DNA from: Scilla litardierei
Taxonomy: Eukaryota; Streptophyta; Magnoliopsida; Asparagales; Asparagaceae
Assembly: GCA_030789695.1 (NCBI GenBank)
Contig: CM061142.1
Location: forward strand, 798,177,258-798,241,257
Length of the DNA stretch: 64,000 bases
Direction: 5' to 3'
Under the pieces are notes generated by a model. That model did not search any database and had not been told where the DNA came from. It saw only the letters and a list, made by a program, of their open reading frames with translations. Shown here piece by piece: positions 44,446 through 56,847 of the stretch. Made by a program: the position numbers and the translations under genes. The number at the start of each line of letters is the position of its first letter. Within the stretch, counting starts at the first letter, position 1.

Positions 44446-46166
44446 TGTTGTGATATGATTCCCCGGATTTTGTTTTGGATGATGAGCAAACATAAATAAT
44501 GTATACTAACTTATTTGTGAGCGCAGTTATCGAGATCGTCGCCAAAATACCACGTACATCAAAAGCGACATCTCAAGACTTCTCAATACGCGTGATCGTG
44601 TGCCTGGAGCTTCGTTGAAGCTCAAGGAGCAATATAGAAGTCAAGAGGAATGAAGATTGAAGCTTTGAAGACGGCTCATAAGGTTTATTTTATAGTCTTC
44701 TAGCTTCATGATTAGAATGTGAAGCCTTGAGTAGGACTTACTTTATAATCTTCATTTCGTTCATATCTTAGAGCTAGGATATTCATAGAAGCCATTAGAA
44801 ACTTTCCCGAAGCCTATCGCTTCTTCCATCGGCTTCGTGTGCATGTTAGTTGGTTCAAGAAGAGTCATCAACCGACTAGATGACGATCTAGTCGGTCAGC
44901 AACTCTACATGAACCGACTAGTTTGCCTTCTCTATATTCAGCTCTTTCCCTGTCTACTGTTAGTCGGTCAAAGAAGAGTCACCGACCGACTAGATGACGA
45001 TCTAGTCAGTCAGTAATCCTTCTTAGACCGACTAGTTGTGTACAGTCTTTTTCAGCCTGAGCTACTGTTTCGAGTTAGTCGGTCAAAGAACGTTTGTCGA
45101 CCGACTAGTTGAGAAACTAGTCGGTCAGCATTTGTTCTTAAACCGACTAAGTCAACTTGAAGTCTGCCTATTCTATTTCGACGTTAGTCGGTCAAAGATC
45201 ATTCACCGACCGACTAGTTGTGAAACTAGTCGGTCGACAAGTCTTCTTAGACCGACTAGTTGTCTTTGCCTGGAACTTCGACTTTTGGCTGTTCTTCCAT
45301 TAAGTCGGTCTACGTTGATTGACCGACCGACTAGTTGATGAACTAGTCGGTCGGTGGTTGTTCTTTGACCAACTAGTTGGGTTCAGAAAAGAGCCGTTGG
45401 GAACTTTTCCAACACGATTTTCCTTGCCTCTATAAATACAAACTTGATACGTTTGAGGCAAGGTTGAAGGTCCATTTTACAAGCAATTTCAGACCTAAGA
45501 GAAGAGCTCTCCCAAGCTAATTCAAAGCTCTCTCTCCCTCACAAGAATCTCTCCCTTCACTCTTTGAGCCATCTTCCTCAACAGAGATTCTCTCCATTGT
45601 GAGCATCTCAAGCCAAGAGCTTGATTCTAGTCACCATACTCCACCCTAGGCTTCCATTACTGGTCATCTTCTTGAAGCTAGGGTTTGGTGACATCCTCTT
45701 CCTCAAAATCCATCATTGCCCTAATTTGGTAAGTATACTCAAGGCATAGGATTTTGTAAGGTAAGAGTTTATTTCATTTCTATCGTAATTGAATTGTGTC
45801 TCTCGGTTGTGAGAGAGGGTGTGATCCCGGTTTGTGGGAGTCACATGTCATTTGTATGATTTGACTTGTGAAGGTTTTTCACAAGTGTTTCATAGTGGAA
45901 ATCTTGAGTTAGGGTTGCTAACTCAAGTATCCGGAGGGGATCCGGGTGGTTGGGACGTAGGATCACCGGGAACAAGTCGGGGAGACTTGGGTGGATCCGA
46001 ACCCAGTAACATCCTTTGTTTGCGTTGTTTATTCCTTGTTGATTGTTGTATTATTCCGCATTGTCGTTTGTTTCTTGCACAATAATTAGGAATAACTATC
46101 TTGATTATTTTAAGTACTATTCACCCCCCCTCTAGTACGTGTGCAGTAGCTTAGCAGGGCACAACA
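44446..46166 (+). repeat. 3' LTR of element A
   Basis: 1721 bp. Palindrome array at about 44860-45380, TATA box at 45431-45438. It is followed by the target duplication ttgga. Confidence 0.95.
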
Positions 46167-46171
46167 TTGGA

Positions 46172-46518
46172 GACATGTGTCTCCCTACTGCCCACCTCTT
46201 CCATGCGCTCCATGTGAGGGGCATTGGACCTTATCTGGAGCAGATCTATGTACATCTCGTGTAGCACTTCATTCTTCTTGGCATCATAGGCCTGAGCCTC
46301 CCAGATCTTCAACTGTTATAGGAGCAACAAGAGCTGCTATGAGGGCATTGGATGGCTGTGGAGGTGGACCGACAATGGGTTGGATGTCCTCCATAGGATG
46401 GACTAGCCGCACCAATGGGCTGGTCGTTCATCATCGTCCTATCGTTTACCATCAAGGAGGAGACAAAGATGATTCTGATGATGAAGCTGCTGAAGAGATT
46501 GCTATGATGGAGCCCATG
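46172..46518 (-). pseudogene. Element H gag, N-terminal part (decayed)
   Basis: The minus strand starts with a methionine at 46518 (MGSIIAISSAASSSES) and continues with a proline- and glycine-rich stretch and a helical LKIWEAQAYDAKKNEV-like segment before the insertion point of element A. Several stops interrupt it. Confidence 0.6.
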
Positions 46519-46636
46519 TGACGAGAGATGTCACAATGCCCTTCCTCTAGCACTAACGATTGATGCCCAGAATTTGCAAAGCCGGGATCTGACAACTAGC
46601 ATGAGGATTCATACAACAGAGAGCCAAAACAGTGTT

Positions 46637-47567
46637 TGTTAGTCCGAGGAAGATGCTCCTTCGATGTCTACATGAAACAGAAAGAAGAACAGATCAGAGG
46701 GGATGGAATTCGATTCACCTCTGATGCTTAAGATAGTTCCAAGCATGAGGAAGGATGCAAGGGTTTCAAGTGGCTCTGTGCGTGTACCTGGGATTGTGTC
46801 AATCCAATGTATTTATAGGATAAGGATTGATTACGCCACGTCAGCATAAGTTATGGAGATCTTGGATCTTCAGCGCATAACCGATTCCTCATGTTGCGTT
46901 GTGGACAGATAAAGAAGGGTACCCATAGGCTTCCAAGTTAGGCACACCTGTTCGTTACGTGGTTGGATGAACCTAGACGATTTCTCGCTTATAATGGTCG
47001 TGCATGGTGTTGTTTATGGAAGCTGAGTTATCAGGCAGGCAGACCCTTAGCTGCTGTAGCAGAAGGAGCCAACCTCAGGTGCGTGTCGCTGAGGTCATCC
47101 TGATGAGCTATTTGAGAAGCTAATTTCGTGGAGGTCATCCCTGTGGAGCGTAGCTGTTGAGGAAGCTGACCTCATGAAGGCCATCCATGTGGAGTAGATA
47201 CTAAGGGAGCCGACCTCGTAGAAATCACATATGTAGGTGCACCGGTGCTAAGGAGCCGACCTCGTATAGGCCGTCCTTGTAGAGTTGCCGCTATTTGAAG
47301 GAGCAGCCGAGTGAAGGTCTCCTTTGCTAGCCAGGGGAAGCAGATGTCGCGGAGGATGTCCCTGCTGGAAATTCCCGACCTAGGTCGGGGGGGAGTAGAT
47401 CTGCTTGGTAGGGTCGTGCTAGCACCTTGGTCGGGCTGACCTCCCAAGTTGCTTTTGGACGGTCACTGGGGAAATGTGTAGCTTTCGTACACGAGCACCG
47501 TGGGTCCTGCCTTCAGGTCTGTCTAGGCCCACTGCTCGACGGGCCCCAACCCGAAAGATCACTAACA
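46637..47567 (-). repeat. 5' LTR of element H
   Basis: On the minus strand it starts TGTTAGTGATC and ends GGACTAACA, with perfect 7-bp inverted ends. TATA box cctataaatac lies at plus 46809-46819. After it on the minus strand comes tggctctctgttg, a degenerate Tat-type PBS, and then the gag start. No matching 3' LTR was found. Confidence 0.65.
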
Positions 47568-48804
47568 AAAAGTCTACTCCATCACTTCCTTATAAACATG
47601 TGATTTGCACGTTGGAAAAAGGTGTGTGAAATGACCAAGATACACTCACTAAACCAGCCAGCTCCCCTATTCTCTTTCCCTCTGTTCTCCATCATCATAT
47701 ATAAATTCCCCTTCATGCCAATGCTTTGCTTGTAATTTCATTTGGTTATGCATATGCCGGTGGCCTACTCCCCTCCACCCATCATCTTCAATATCAATCC
47801 ACCATCAAAATAGTCCACCATCAAAATAAGACATGGAATGGAAGTGATAAGAACGGATATGAAATACATTGGTTTGACAACAGAGAAAGCTTTAGATCGC
47901 AATGCATGTAAAACGGGTATTCGATATTACGATCCGACGTGATCACGAGCTGTCATTCTTTCTTTTGAGTCTATGAAGTCGGCCCCAAATTTTTTTTGGA
48001 TGAAGGCTATGATTATGATGAAATTTTGTCACCCTTGGATTGACAAGCAAAAAGACTTGGATTTACCCAAAATTTGAATTTTTTTTTTTTTTTGAGGTTT
48101 TAGAATATGAACATTAGAGTGAACAGAGCCGATCCTTTTAAAAATAAAGAGAGACATTTCTAATCATATGTTTGTCATTATTCTCTTTATGAAGGGGAGG
48201 AAAGAGATCTTTTGTGAACAAGACGTTAAAATCCCACGACAATTTCTAAACGTTGATTTTTCTGCCGTATGTTGCAAATCTAAAACACATCAAAATCTCT
48301 TAATTTTTAGTATCATGAATGCGGTCAAAGGTTATCCACACTGTCAGCATACCCAACTTAAGCAGTCACCTGAGCTTCTTAGCTCACCGATACCCGTGTG
48401 TGAGATCGATGGTTCGAATCCTTTGCGATGAATCAAAACAAAAAACATAAAACTTTTAAGTGTTCACACTGTAGTCAGAAGTTGGTGCAGACCAGTGCAC
48501 TTCTTTTCTGAGTTGAATCTTCAAAAGAACAAGCAAGTGCATCCAATTCATTGATCAAAAATACATCATCAGTTGAAAACCACCAAACCAAAGCGAAAAA
48601 GCATTCCCATTACCAGTTAATTAATAACTAATTAAAAGCCTAATCGCAATAAATTATTAATATAATTTACCATTAGCCCCTCTTTGTCTTCCCTCAATCC
48701 TAAATCCAAAAAATAAAATAAAATAAAATAAGATCCCCCTCTCCCCCTTACTTATACGTGTACCCGCTATACTCCCTCTCTGCAAATTACTCCCTCCTAA
48801 AAGA
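47568..48804. other. Upstream region of the AZG1-like gene
   Basis: No gene. It is AT-rich, with a tRNA-like piece (48370-48425). The 200 bp before the start codon is pyrimidine-rich (ctccctctc runs at 48738-48800), and a weak TATA-like cttatacg occurs near 48750. The CT-rich leader fits a plant Y-patch promoter. Confidence 0.4.
48370..48425 (+). repeat. tRNA-like fragment, possibly the head of a SINE
   Basis: An A-box-like ttagctcaccg and a perfect B box ggttcgaatcc (48411-48421) lie about 30 bp apart. An A-rich stretch follows. It does not fold as a complete tRNA. Confidence 0.45.
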
Positions 48805-48830
48805 ATGGATATCTCCTCCTCCCCCGCCGA

Positions 48831-48861
<31 letters not shown>

Positions 48862-50460
48862 GGCCGCCTGGCCTGCCTCAACCGATCCGTGGCATCCTCC
48901 CGCGTCGGCCGCCATTTCAAGATCACCGAGCGGGGGACCACCTTCACCACCGAGCTCCGCGCCGGCACGGCCACGTTCCTCACGATGGCCTACATACTGG
49001 CCGTGAACGCCTCCATCCTCTCCGACTCCGGCGCAACGTGCTCCTCCTCCCTTGACCCCGCCGCCTACTCCTCCTGCCTCTCCCTCGCCCGCCGCGACCT
49101 CATCTCCGCCACCGCCGCCGCCTCCCTCATCGGCTCCTTCCTCATGGGCCTCCTCGCCAACCTCCCCCTCGCCCTCGCCCCTGGCATGGGCGCCAACGCT
49201 TACTTCGCCTACTCAATCGTCGGCTTCCACGGCGGCGGCGCCAACAACCTCCCCTACCGTACAGCCCTCGCCGCCGTCTTCCTCGAGGGCGTCATCTTCC
49301 TCTTCATCAGCGCCCTCGGCTTCCGCACGAAGCTCGCCAAATTGATCCCCAAGCCCGTCAGAATCTCCTCCGCCGCCGGCATCGGCCTCTTCCTCGCCTT
49401 CATCGGCCTCCAAAACAACCAAGGCGTCGGCCTCGTCGGCTACAGCCCCTCCACCCTCGTCACCCTCGCCGCCTGCCCCCGCGACGCCCTCGCATCCCTC
49501 GCCCCCGTCCGCGTCTTCGACAACGGCACCATCGCCCTGATCCCCGGCGCCGCCGTCTCCGGCGACATCCTCTGCCTCCACGGCCGGATGCAGAGCCCCA
49601 CCTTCTGGCTCGCCGCCGTCGGGTTCCTCATCATCGCCTTCTGCCTGATCAAGAACGTAAAGGGCGCGATGATTTACGGCATCGTGTTCGTCACCGCCGT
49701 CTCGTGGCTCCGCCACACCCCCGTCACCGCCTTCCCCGACACCTCGTCCGGCAACGAGTCCTACTCCTATTTCAAGAAGATCGTCGACTTCCACATGATC
49801 GAGTCGACCGCCGGAGCCCTGAGCTTCTCCGGCATCGGAAAGGCCCGTTTCTGGGAGGCGCTGCTCACGTTCCTCTACGTGGACATCCTGGACACCACCG
49901 GGACGCTCTACTCGATGGCGCGGTTCGCGGGGTTCGCCGACGAGAACGGGGACTTCGAGGGGCAGTACTTCGCCTTCATGTCGGACGCCGCGGCGATCGC
50001 CGTGGGGGCCTTGCTGGGCACGTCGCCGGTGACGACGTTCGTCGAGTCGTCGACGGGGATCAAGGAGGGGGGGAGGACGGGGCTGACGGCGCTGACGGTG
50101 GCGGCGTACTTCGGGCTGTCGTTCTTCTTCACGCCGCTGCTGGCGTCGATACCGGCGTGGGCGGTGGGGCCGCCGCTGGTGCTGGTGGGGGTGCTGATGA
50201 TGAGGTCGGTGGCGGATATTGACTGGGGCGATATGCGGCAGGCCATCCCGGCGTTCATGACGCTGATCCTGACGCCGCTCACTTATTCGATTGCCTACGC
50301 GCTCATCGCCGGGATTGGGACCTACGTCTTGCTCAACTCTTGGGACTGGGCCCTGGCCGGGCTGGGCCGGGCCGGGAACCCACGGAGACAGACCATTAAG
50401 GATGCTGATCATGCTAATGGTGTTGTTAATAATGACAAACAGATGAGTGTTGAGGTTTAA
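48805..50460 (+). CDS. AZG1: AZG1-like adenine-guanine permease
   Basis: Plasma membrane importer of purines (adenine, guanine; the Arabidopsis homologue has also been linked to cytokinin) of the AzgA-like NCS2/NAT superfamily. It is a single exon of 551 residues, close to the family length, with about 12-14 membrane helices. Family marks: [19 protein letters not shown] near 51-69, [13 protein letters not shown] near 121-133, [20 protein letters not shown] near 192-211, D360 and D363 in DILDTTGT, and [14 protein letters not shown] (405-418) with E414, the two helices that line the substrate site in NCS2 transporters. The start is supported by a pyrimidine-rich leader and by typical N-terminal length. 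GC is extreme in the first two thirds and falls at the end, a monocot-like gradient. It is intact and the only clear host gene here. AZG2 is the alternative but matches less well. Confidence 0.93.
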
Positions 50461-51122
50461 TACGGAGATGTTAGTTATTTTAAAAAATTTTAAATTTTGT
50501 GGTTGATTTAATTAGATGGATTTAAAAAAAAAGCAAACTTTAGTAAATTGTATGATTACTACTATGCTTATAAATGTAAAGTCTAACGTGATTACGACAC
50601 GTGATCGTGATCATGATCCGATATTCTTCAAGAAGAAGGCTACGATGACGAGATGGCCACGATATGCTTAAATATTATTTGTTTTGGTTACAGTCTTATG
50701 ATGAAATGGTCAAGGTGCTTGTTGACAGGGGAGGATGCCAGTGGGATTTGTTTTGGGCCGTCAATTTTGCTTTATACAGGGAGAGAGATCAATTTGTTGT
50801 GTGATATTGAGAGATTGGAATTTTCATATTAAAAACTTTTTTGTGATTGCTTTTTATAATGAGCAGGGAGAGAATATTCTATGGATGATGGAGGGCTAGA
50901 AAGATGCACAAGGAACATTGCTTGTCTTTGGATGTTGATTCTTTAGGTCTTCTTCTCCTTTTTGTTTGTTCTTTAGTTATGTACTACATACCATATGACT
51001 TTCCACTAAAAAGACAAGTTATGCTCTCTAAGCTTAGTTCAGTTGGCATTAATAGAAATTACAACGAGGTAAAAGCATTATGTTGACATGTTATACTCTC
51101 CACGGTGCCTCTCCATTGTGCC
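50461..51122. other. Downstream region of the AZG1-like gene
   Basis: No gene. It starts with T/A-rich 3' untranslated sequence; no exact AATAAA was seen near the stop. A tRNA A-box-like ttagttcagttggc lies near 51034 without a good B box. Confidence 0.4.
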
Positions 51123-52116
51123 TGTTACGGCCTTAAGGCCGGCCAAGAAAATAAAGGCCCAAATAATTGAAGCCCTAAGCGAACAGCTTTCCGACCATCC
51201 GAAATGAGAACAAGCCCGAACGGGAAGCTCGTCCTGTCACTGGGAAGCTCGCCGACCAAGTCAAGAGAAAAGCTCAACATCTGATCGAGCGGGAGGCTCG
51301 CCAGCCTAGCATAGAAGAAGCTCGCCTACTCTCCAAACAAGAAGCACGACCAGAGAAAGACTTAGGATGCCAAGCTCGGACGCCGAGCTTGGCTCTCCCT
51401 GTGGGCGACCTACCAGGCACAAATATCTCTGACATGGTGACGTAGGGCCACCCACGCCTCCAATTAATGCCAGAGGTTAAGAACGAGAACCGATGATCGC
51501 CCGTCACGTCTCCATTAATACACAAATATCTCTGACACTCTTTGATACCCGTTTAATGCTAGGTTGAGGCGGTTCGATAATATCTTTGACACCCTTGTCG
51601 ACTTATCACGTACCCATAAATGCTCCAGCTAAGCAGAAGCGACAGTTGATTAGACGACGCTCAACCGACTCTCGACACTATAAATACCCCTCTAACCACC
51701 AATGAGGGGTTTGGTTAGTTAAAATCATCAACTTACATTCAATACAACAAGGTTGGATATCGTCCATATATCTGTGACTTCCACTTAAGCTTGCCACGCA
51801 AAGCTGATCTACTTTAAGATCGGCTAGCATGTCCGACCTACTCCTAAAAGATTCATTTACGGACTTAACCATCGGAGAGGCTACGGGTTGACAGCCAGCC
51901 CAACCTTTCTGACGAGTTGTTCTTCCCACAGGAAGCTCGGCCCACCTACCAGGCGATCGGCGTCTAGTCGACGGCCAATCGGTGACCTTGGATCATTCGC
52001 CTACAAAGCACATCCTAAGGCGTATTAGCCTCTTCTACAACCCAACTACTTGTAATCATTTTACCTTTGATTACCCTTAAACAAATCTTATTGTTTGGCG
52101 GACTTGACCCGCAACA
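51123..52116 (+). repeat. Solo LTR, Tat-like
   Basis: 994 bp, starting TGTTACGGCC and ending ACCCGCAACA. Flanks gtgcc and atgcc (4 of 5). TATA box tataaata at 51679-51686. It is related at its start to the LTR at 5765. No internal region is present on either side, so this is the product of LTR-LTR recombination. Confidence 0.85.
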
Positions 52117-52189
52117 ATGCCATAGTCAACTATTATACGGAAGCTATATCAAAATTTCTCAACATGATCGTGCATATGAAGAAACATTG

Positions 52190-52275
52190 CAACCCGAGCC
52201 AATTGGTTTAGTGGTATATGCCCTCCCTCCCTAGTGAGAGGTCAAGAAATCGATTCCTGCTTTCTGATGTATCCC
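52190..52275 (+). repeat. tRNA-derived SINE-like head
   Basis: The A box ggtttagtggtata (near 52205) and B-box-like aatcgattcct (52247) have tRNA-like spacing. An A-rich purine stretch follows. Confidence 0.5.
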
Positions 52276-52663
52276 AGAAAAAGGAAACATTGCAAGAGGA
52301 CATTGTTCCTCCTCGATTATACAACCCACGAGAAGCTTAGGACTCCAGCCCATTTACTAACCCATGAGTCCCACTTCATGATTTTAATAGAGTGACACCC
52401 ATGACCCAGTGTTGTCAAAAGGACTAATGCATCTAGAAATATTTACAAGTATTTTGCAAAATATAATTCCATTAGTAGAGGAAGTCTATCTTGCCAAGGA
52501 TACTCTCACCCCTAGCTTTTTAAATAAGTTAGGCTACATCAAGGCATAACCAATCTAACCCTCATGAAAAACCTATAAATAGGTAGACCTTTCGACCTTT
52601 AGATATGCTCAACCTACCTTAGCCTCTAATCACCTAAAATACCAAGAAGTTTAGTTTAAGCAT
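52276..52663 (+). other. LTR- or promoter-like sequence left of element G
   Basis: No gene. A TATA box cctataaatagg is at about 52573-52584. The sequence continues at 60777 beyond element G, so G is inserted in it. It may be an older LTR, but no partner was found. Confidence 0.35.
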
Positions 52664-53428
52664 TGTTAAGGCCAAAAATGACCGAAACAATGATGATGCA
52701 GACGTTGACCCTTTCTTGTTGGGTTGGATCCTCGTCAGCCGGTTGAGTTGGACCCTAGGTTAGTTGAACCAGGGTCGTTGACAATTTGTCGTTGACTTGC
52801 GAGCTCGTTTGACCCTCAAATGGATCGAGCCACGATCGATTGATATTGAGGGGAACCCGAACGACCTTCCCACTAATGAATGTCTGTCATATGAGCCTCC
52901 CACTGAATCGAGCCTCGATCATCTGTACCACAAGGAAGCATCAGGGGGGTCGGATCTGGGTTTCGACCCAAATCCCCTCCGATGCTTAAGTTAGATAAGA
53001 ACTTAAAGAAGGGAGCTAGGAGCTGCCAAGATCGACCCACTGAGGCTCGTCTCGAGTCAGGTATCACAAGATTTTTAGAGGAAAAAATCTTAGATGGAGT
53101 ATAGAATGTCAGAGTATCGGACCTCGTACCTCTATGTTCTGTTCCTCCCCTCCATATTTATAGACCTCCTCAGTTTCTTTAGTGACGTTGAGAGGATACC
53201 AGTCACCAATTATGGCGCCATGACCATTCCTCCTTAATAGGAATAACCGTCGCACACGTCCCCATCATTTATGAGCTTCCTCTGATCTCTTGCACGTTAG
53301 CCAGGAGTGCAACGGTCAAATGGCACGTGGGCTTTGACTGAGTTTGCTTCAGATTTCCTTCATAGGCTTTGTGGGCTTTGGTCGCTTACTGAACGAGCCC
53401 CCTCGAGTGCCGGCCTGATGACGCAATA
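52664..53428 (-). repeat. 3' LTR of element G
   Basis: 765 bp. On the minus strand it starts TATTGCGTCATCAGGCC (TGTT mutated to TATT) and has TATA ctataaatat (plus 53154-53163). Confidence 0.92.
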
Positions 53429-55124
53429 ATGGCCCCATCGCTCGAGCTCAGACAGTTTGCCTGTTGGGGTCAAGCGACGTTACATCGCATTAATGGGGCA
53501 CGACAGTCGAGGAATTAATACTCGAGTTTTAGGCACCAAAGCGCCCGATTTGCTGATTTGGATGATTTGCCGGTTCGAAATCCAAGATACTAAGAGGCTC
53601 GGATCTTCAAACACGTGTCTCAACACGTTGAGGTTGTCTTGTCGAAATAAGACGGCTCCAGATGGAAAAGTTGAAGTCACCATCTTCATTGTTCCTAACT
53701 TAGATTTTCTCCTTTTGAAAATAGCTTCGTCATCTGTCCATGCCTCTGGGAGAAGCTCGGCTTCTGTCATGCAGTAGAACAAGGAGGAAACAGTGGTGCC
53801 CAGCCTGATCACCAACCAAATATGCAAAGTTAAAGCTGATCAAATCCCCGGATTCCAGAAAAAATATGTTGGGCTCGACTACCAGATCCGGTTGCCAGAG
53901 AGGGATGAAAGGGTTCATCGTCTCGGCAATCGGGAGGTTGGGGTTTACATCAAAGACTTCCAATGAGGGCTTCGATTCCCATGAATCCTTTCATGGGTTA
54001 CGTACTGAGTACATTGAAAATTTCTCTTTGTCAGTTGATGCCAAACTCCATATGTGTGTTGGTTGGTTTCATCGCTCTGTGCATGATGAAGAAGGTTGAA
54101 CCGACGATGGGATTGTTCAATTACTTCTTCTCAATTCCTCCCCTCAAGATTCCGGGTTGATACATGATAACATCCCCCCGAGGCAGGAAGCTATTTGACG
54201 ATCTCCCTACCTCGAATTCAAATTAGAAAGACGAGTTCGTATTTTGTGGTCTTTCAAGACGAGGCGAGCTTTTGCACCGAATGGGGTGTGCCTGACTTGG
54301 ATCTGGCCGAGGACAAGCCTTTATCCAAAGCAGAGAAGGAAGCCGCCGCTGCATTGTCGAACCTGCCAGAGAGTATAAGGAAGACGAAATGGGTGTGGTC
54401 TGACTTGGTGCTGTGTCAGACTATATGGACAAAAGGTCGACCCAATTCTGCTCATCAACTGTTTGATCTTCGTTTTATTTCATAACATGTTTTTTACTTG
54501 CGGGCATGGTTGGTCTAGAGTTCCAGGTGGACCCTGAATGTAGGGAGGGGGTTGAGGCTTCTATTAGAGAAGCTTATGAGAGCTTGCTATCTCCTTAAGT
54601 GCCCCTTCTAGAAGGAGTGGCACGAACCTCAGAGGATTTTTTCCATTGTCGATCATGGGGCTCCTTAGCTGGCTCGTCTCTAGCGGAAGAAAAAGGACAA
54701 GCCTCCCACCGAAATTTGAGGTGGTAGCAGTTGAGGGGAAGATAAGGAGGCGACAACTTCGCCTTAGTGACTCGGAGTCGTCTGGATCGACTGATGCCGT
54801 GGGTCGACCTGTGTCTTCGGATGTGAGTCAATTGCATAGCGAGGCCCATCTCCACAAGCAGGAACAATGAGCTCTTTTAGAGGGAGATTCAGGTGAATCC
54901 CCACCTCTTCCGGAGCCCCTTCTGCATCTGGATTCCGGGCCTTGGGGGGCCTATTCCCTCCAGTGTCTATGGCTGAGGATATTCCTGAAGAATTCAGATC
55001 ACTTCTGCTGGAGAGTCGATCGCCTCAAGCCCCATTTGATTGTTCTGCAGAGGAGCTCCTTCAAATGGAATTTCCAATCAAGAGAGATGATTCTGCTCTT
55101 TTGATTTTCGGGACTACCTCTAGG

Positions 55125-55802
55125 CAGTGGTGAAGGCAGGTGGGGGCAAAGGGGGGCAATTCTCAGATTTTATTTTGTAGGCTATTGCCCCCCCCGGACA
55201 TTCTCAGATTTTATTTTGTAGGCTATTGCCCCTCGGACAAGTAATTAAAATAAAGAAATTTAACATTCGATATCACTAACTCTTGGATGCCGACTGGTTA
55301 AGGTGCTGCTCTTAAAACCCGAGATCCTAGGCTTCAAATCCCATTGCATGCATTTTGACTTATTATTATTTATTTATCTAACTCTTCATGTGAGTTTAGT
55401 TGAGCAAAAAGGACTGTTTATTTATTAATCTAGGTCTTCATGTCAGTTGTATTCTTTTGGGTTAGTATAAATATGACTGGTTTGGGTTGTTTTGATAGGG
55501 GTATGAGTTGGTTCTGGTTTAGTATAAGTAGGCGCCCGTCCGCTAAATTTTTTTACGCTAATTTGTTGTTCCGCACCAAAGGCGCCCGCGCCGAATTTTT
55601 TGTTCCGCACTGAATGCACTCGTGCGTTGCTCCGCGCCGACAAATGATGCCCGCGCAATTTTTTACGCTAATTTGTTGTTCTGCGCAATTTTTATATTAA
55701 TGATGAAACTCTGATTTTTGCAATTGTATTCTTTTATATGAAAACAAAATATTTTATTATTATTATTTTGACCCCCAACAAAGTTTTCTGGCTCCGCCAC
55801 TG
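55125..55802. mobile_element. Non-autonomous hAT-type element, 678 bp
   Basis: Imperfect inverted ends: CAGTGGTGAAGGCAG at the left and the complement of CAGTGGCGGAGCCAG at the right. 8-bp flanks cctctagg and tctctagg (7 of 8). Inside is a 45-bp direct duplication (about 55155 and 55200) and a tRNA-like piece. No transposase. Confidence 0.85.
55275..55345 (+). repeat. tRNA-like segment inside the hAT element
   Basis: An A-box-like tggttaaggtg and B-box-like ggcttcaaatccc lie about 35 bp apart. This is consistent with a SINE head caught in the hAT element; too short to be sure. Confidence 0.35.
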
Positions 55803-56847
55803 TCTCTAGGATCGTCAAAAATGTGACCCTTCCGCGGGATAGGGCCATCCTGGAGAGGGTCAATTACGAGAGGCTCACTTCAATTGCCTCCACACGAACG
55901 TCCATGTAACTATTGCGCTAGCCTTCATTATGGATGAAGCAGGCATGGATATTGACCGCTGTGACTTGTATGTAGGCTCTTGTGGCCAATGCCACGTTGC
56001 ATCGATGTGCATCGGTGGTGGCTAACCACGAAGTCACCTTAGGGGCCGTGAAGAAGGCCATGGAGAAATCTCAGGTGGAGCTGGACAGACTGGGGCTTCT
56101 GTGTAAACTGAGACGGTCATGGGTGCTCGAACTCGAGCACGAGTTAAGTGAGTCTCGTAGGAAGGAAGCTGCCCAAGCTGCCTCGAGGGAGAGAGCGAAA
56201 AAGACATTGATGGAGGATAAAACCAAGTGGGAAGTCAAAGAGAACGAGCTCCTCGCCCGACTCGCTGACAGATTTCAGGGAGTTGGCACATCGGCCATCG
56301 TGGGGAGGTGGTCCAAGAATATAAGGATTCATTGCCTGACTTTGACGAACTGTATACGCATGGATAAGAGCGATGTCGGTCGAAAGTGAAGGATCGATTT
56401 CCAAATATCGTCGCTGAGATTGACCAGATCCTTATGCTTTTTCCGGTCATCGATGGCGATGATTTAAGTCAAGGCACGGAGGGGGCCGCTCCTGTTGGCG
56501 TTGTCTCTACGACGGGCGAAGATGCGGATGTTGGTGCTCCGGGGGATCAAGAGCTTGTTGCTACGCTTAAGGGAGACCAAGGGCATCTTGACTCGCTGAA
56601 GGATCTTGATGCTCTTCTTATCCCACTGAAATTTACAAATATATAGGGGGTACTCGCCATATAAACGATGAAAATTTTGTAATGTAATACAATACCAGAA
56701 AATTCGAATTATATCTCTTTGTTTGTCATTGTTCGTATGGGTGGTTGTATTGCCTGTTGGCCCCTTTTGACTAGTTAAGCCCCTGCTCAAGATAGCAAGG
56801 GTTGAGTCGTTGAACCATATCCAATCTAGATCACCTCGTTCAGTTGC

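Larger units (their letters stand above)
22780..46166 (+). mobile_element. Sirevirus-like copia element A, gag-only, carrying nested elements B and C
   Basis: LTRs at 22780-24501 and 44446-46166 (about 1720 bp each, about 47 substitutions apart) begin TGTTGTGATATG and end gggcacaaca. The 5-bp target duplication ttgga is perfect on both sides (22775-22779 and 46167-46171). Its own interior is only about 3.4 kb once element B is removed: PBS, one gag frame, a repeat-rich tail and the polypurine tract. No RT, RNase H or integrase is present, so it must have moved with proteins supplied in trans. Confidence 0.95.
11850..47567 (-). mobile_element. Old Tat-lineage Ty3 element H, fragmented by nested insertions
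   Basis: Read on the minus strand: 5' LTR (47567-46637), gag-protease in three pieces (46518-46172, 22779-21949, 17237-16380), a decayed repeat region (16380-15550), and the plus-strand antisense gene (14440-13808, 12382-11850). Elements A and D and two Sirevirus-like LTRs sit inside it. The 3' LTR expected near 11850 was not found, so that end is truncated. RT and integrase are absent. Confidence 0.7.
53429..56650 (+). pseudogene. Antisense accessory gene of element G (decayed)
   Basis: The same family as the intact antisense gene at 3310-5486. The plus strand reads GVYIKDF near 53940, then GLRFPMNPFMG and ISLCQLMPNSICVLVGF (about 53970-54070), a WGVPDLDLAEDKPLSKAEKEA stretch (54280-54345), a charged linker, and a coiled-coil C-terminus (55978-56389) starting after a likely acceptor gtatgtag at about 55976. 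Stops and frameshifts are many, and a hAT element interrupts it at 55125. Confidence 0.7.

Noticed and set aside
48370..48425. True tRNA gene
   Set aside because: A and B boxes are present but the acceptor stem and cloverleaf cannot be formed.
49213..50412. 399-residue minus-strand frame opposite the permease gene
   Set aside because: It mirrors the GC-rich coding strand and gives a low-complexity D/E/G/R-rich product; it is a shadow of the gene.
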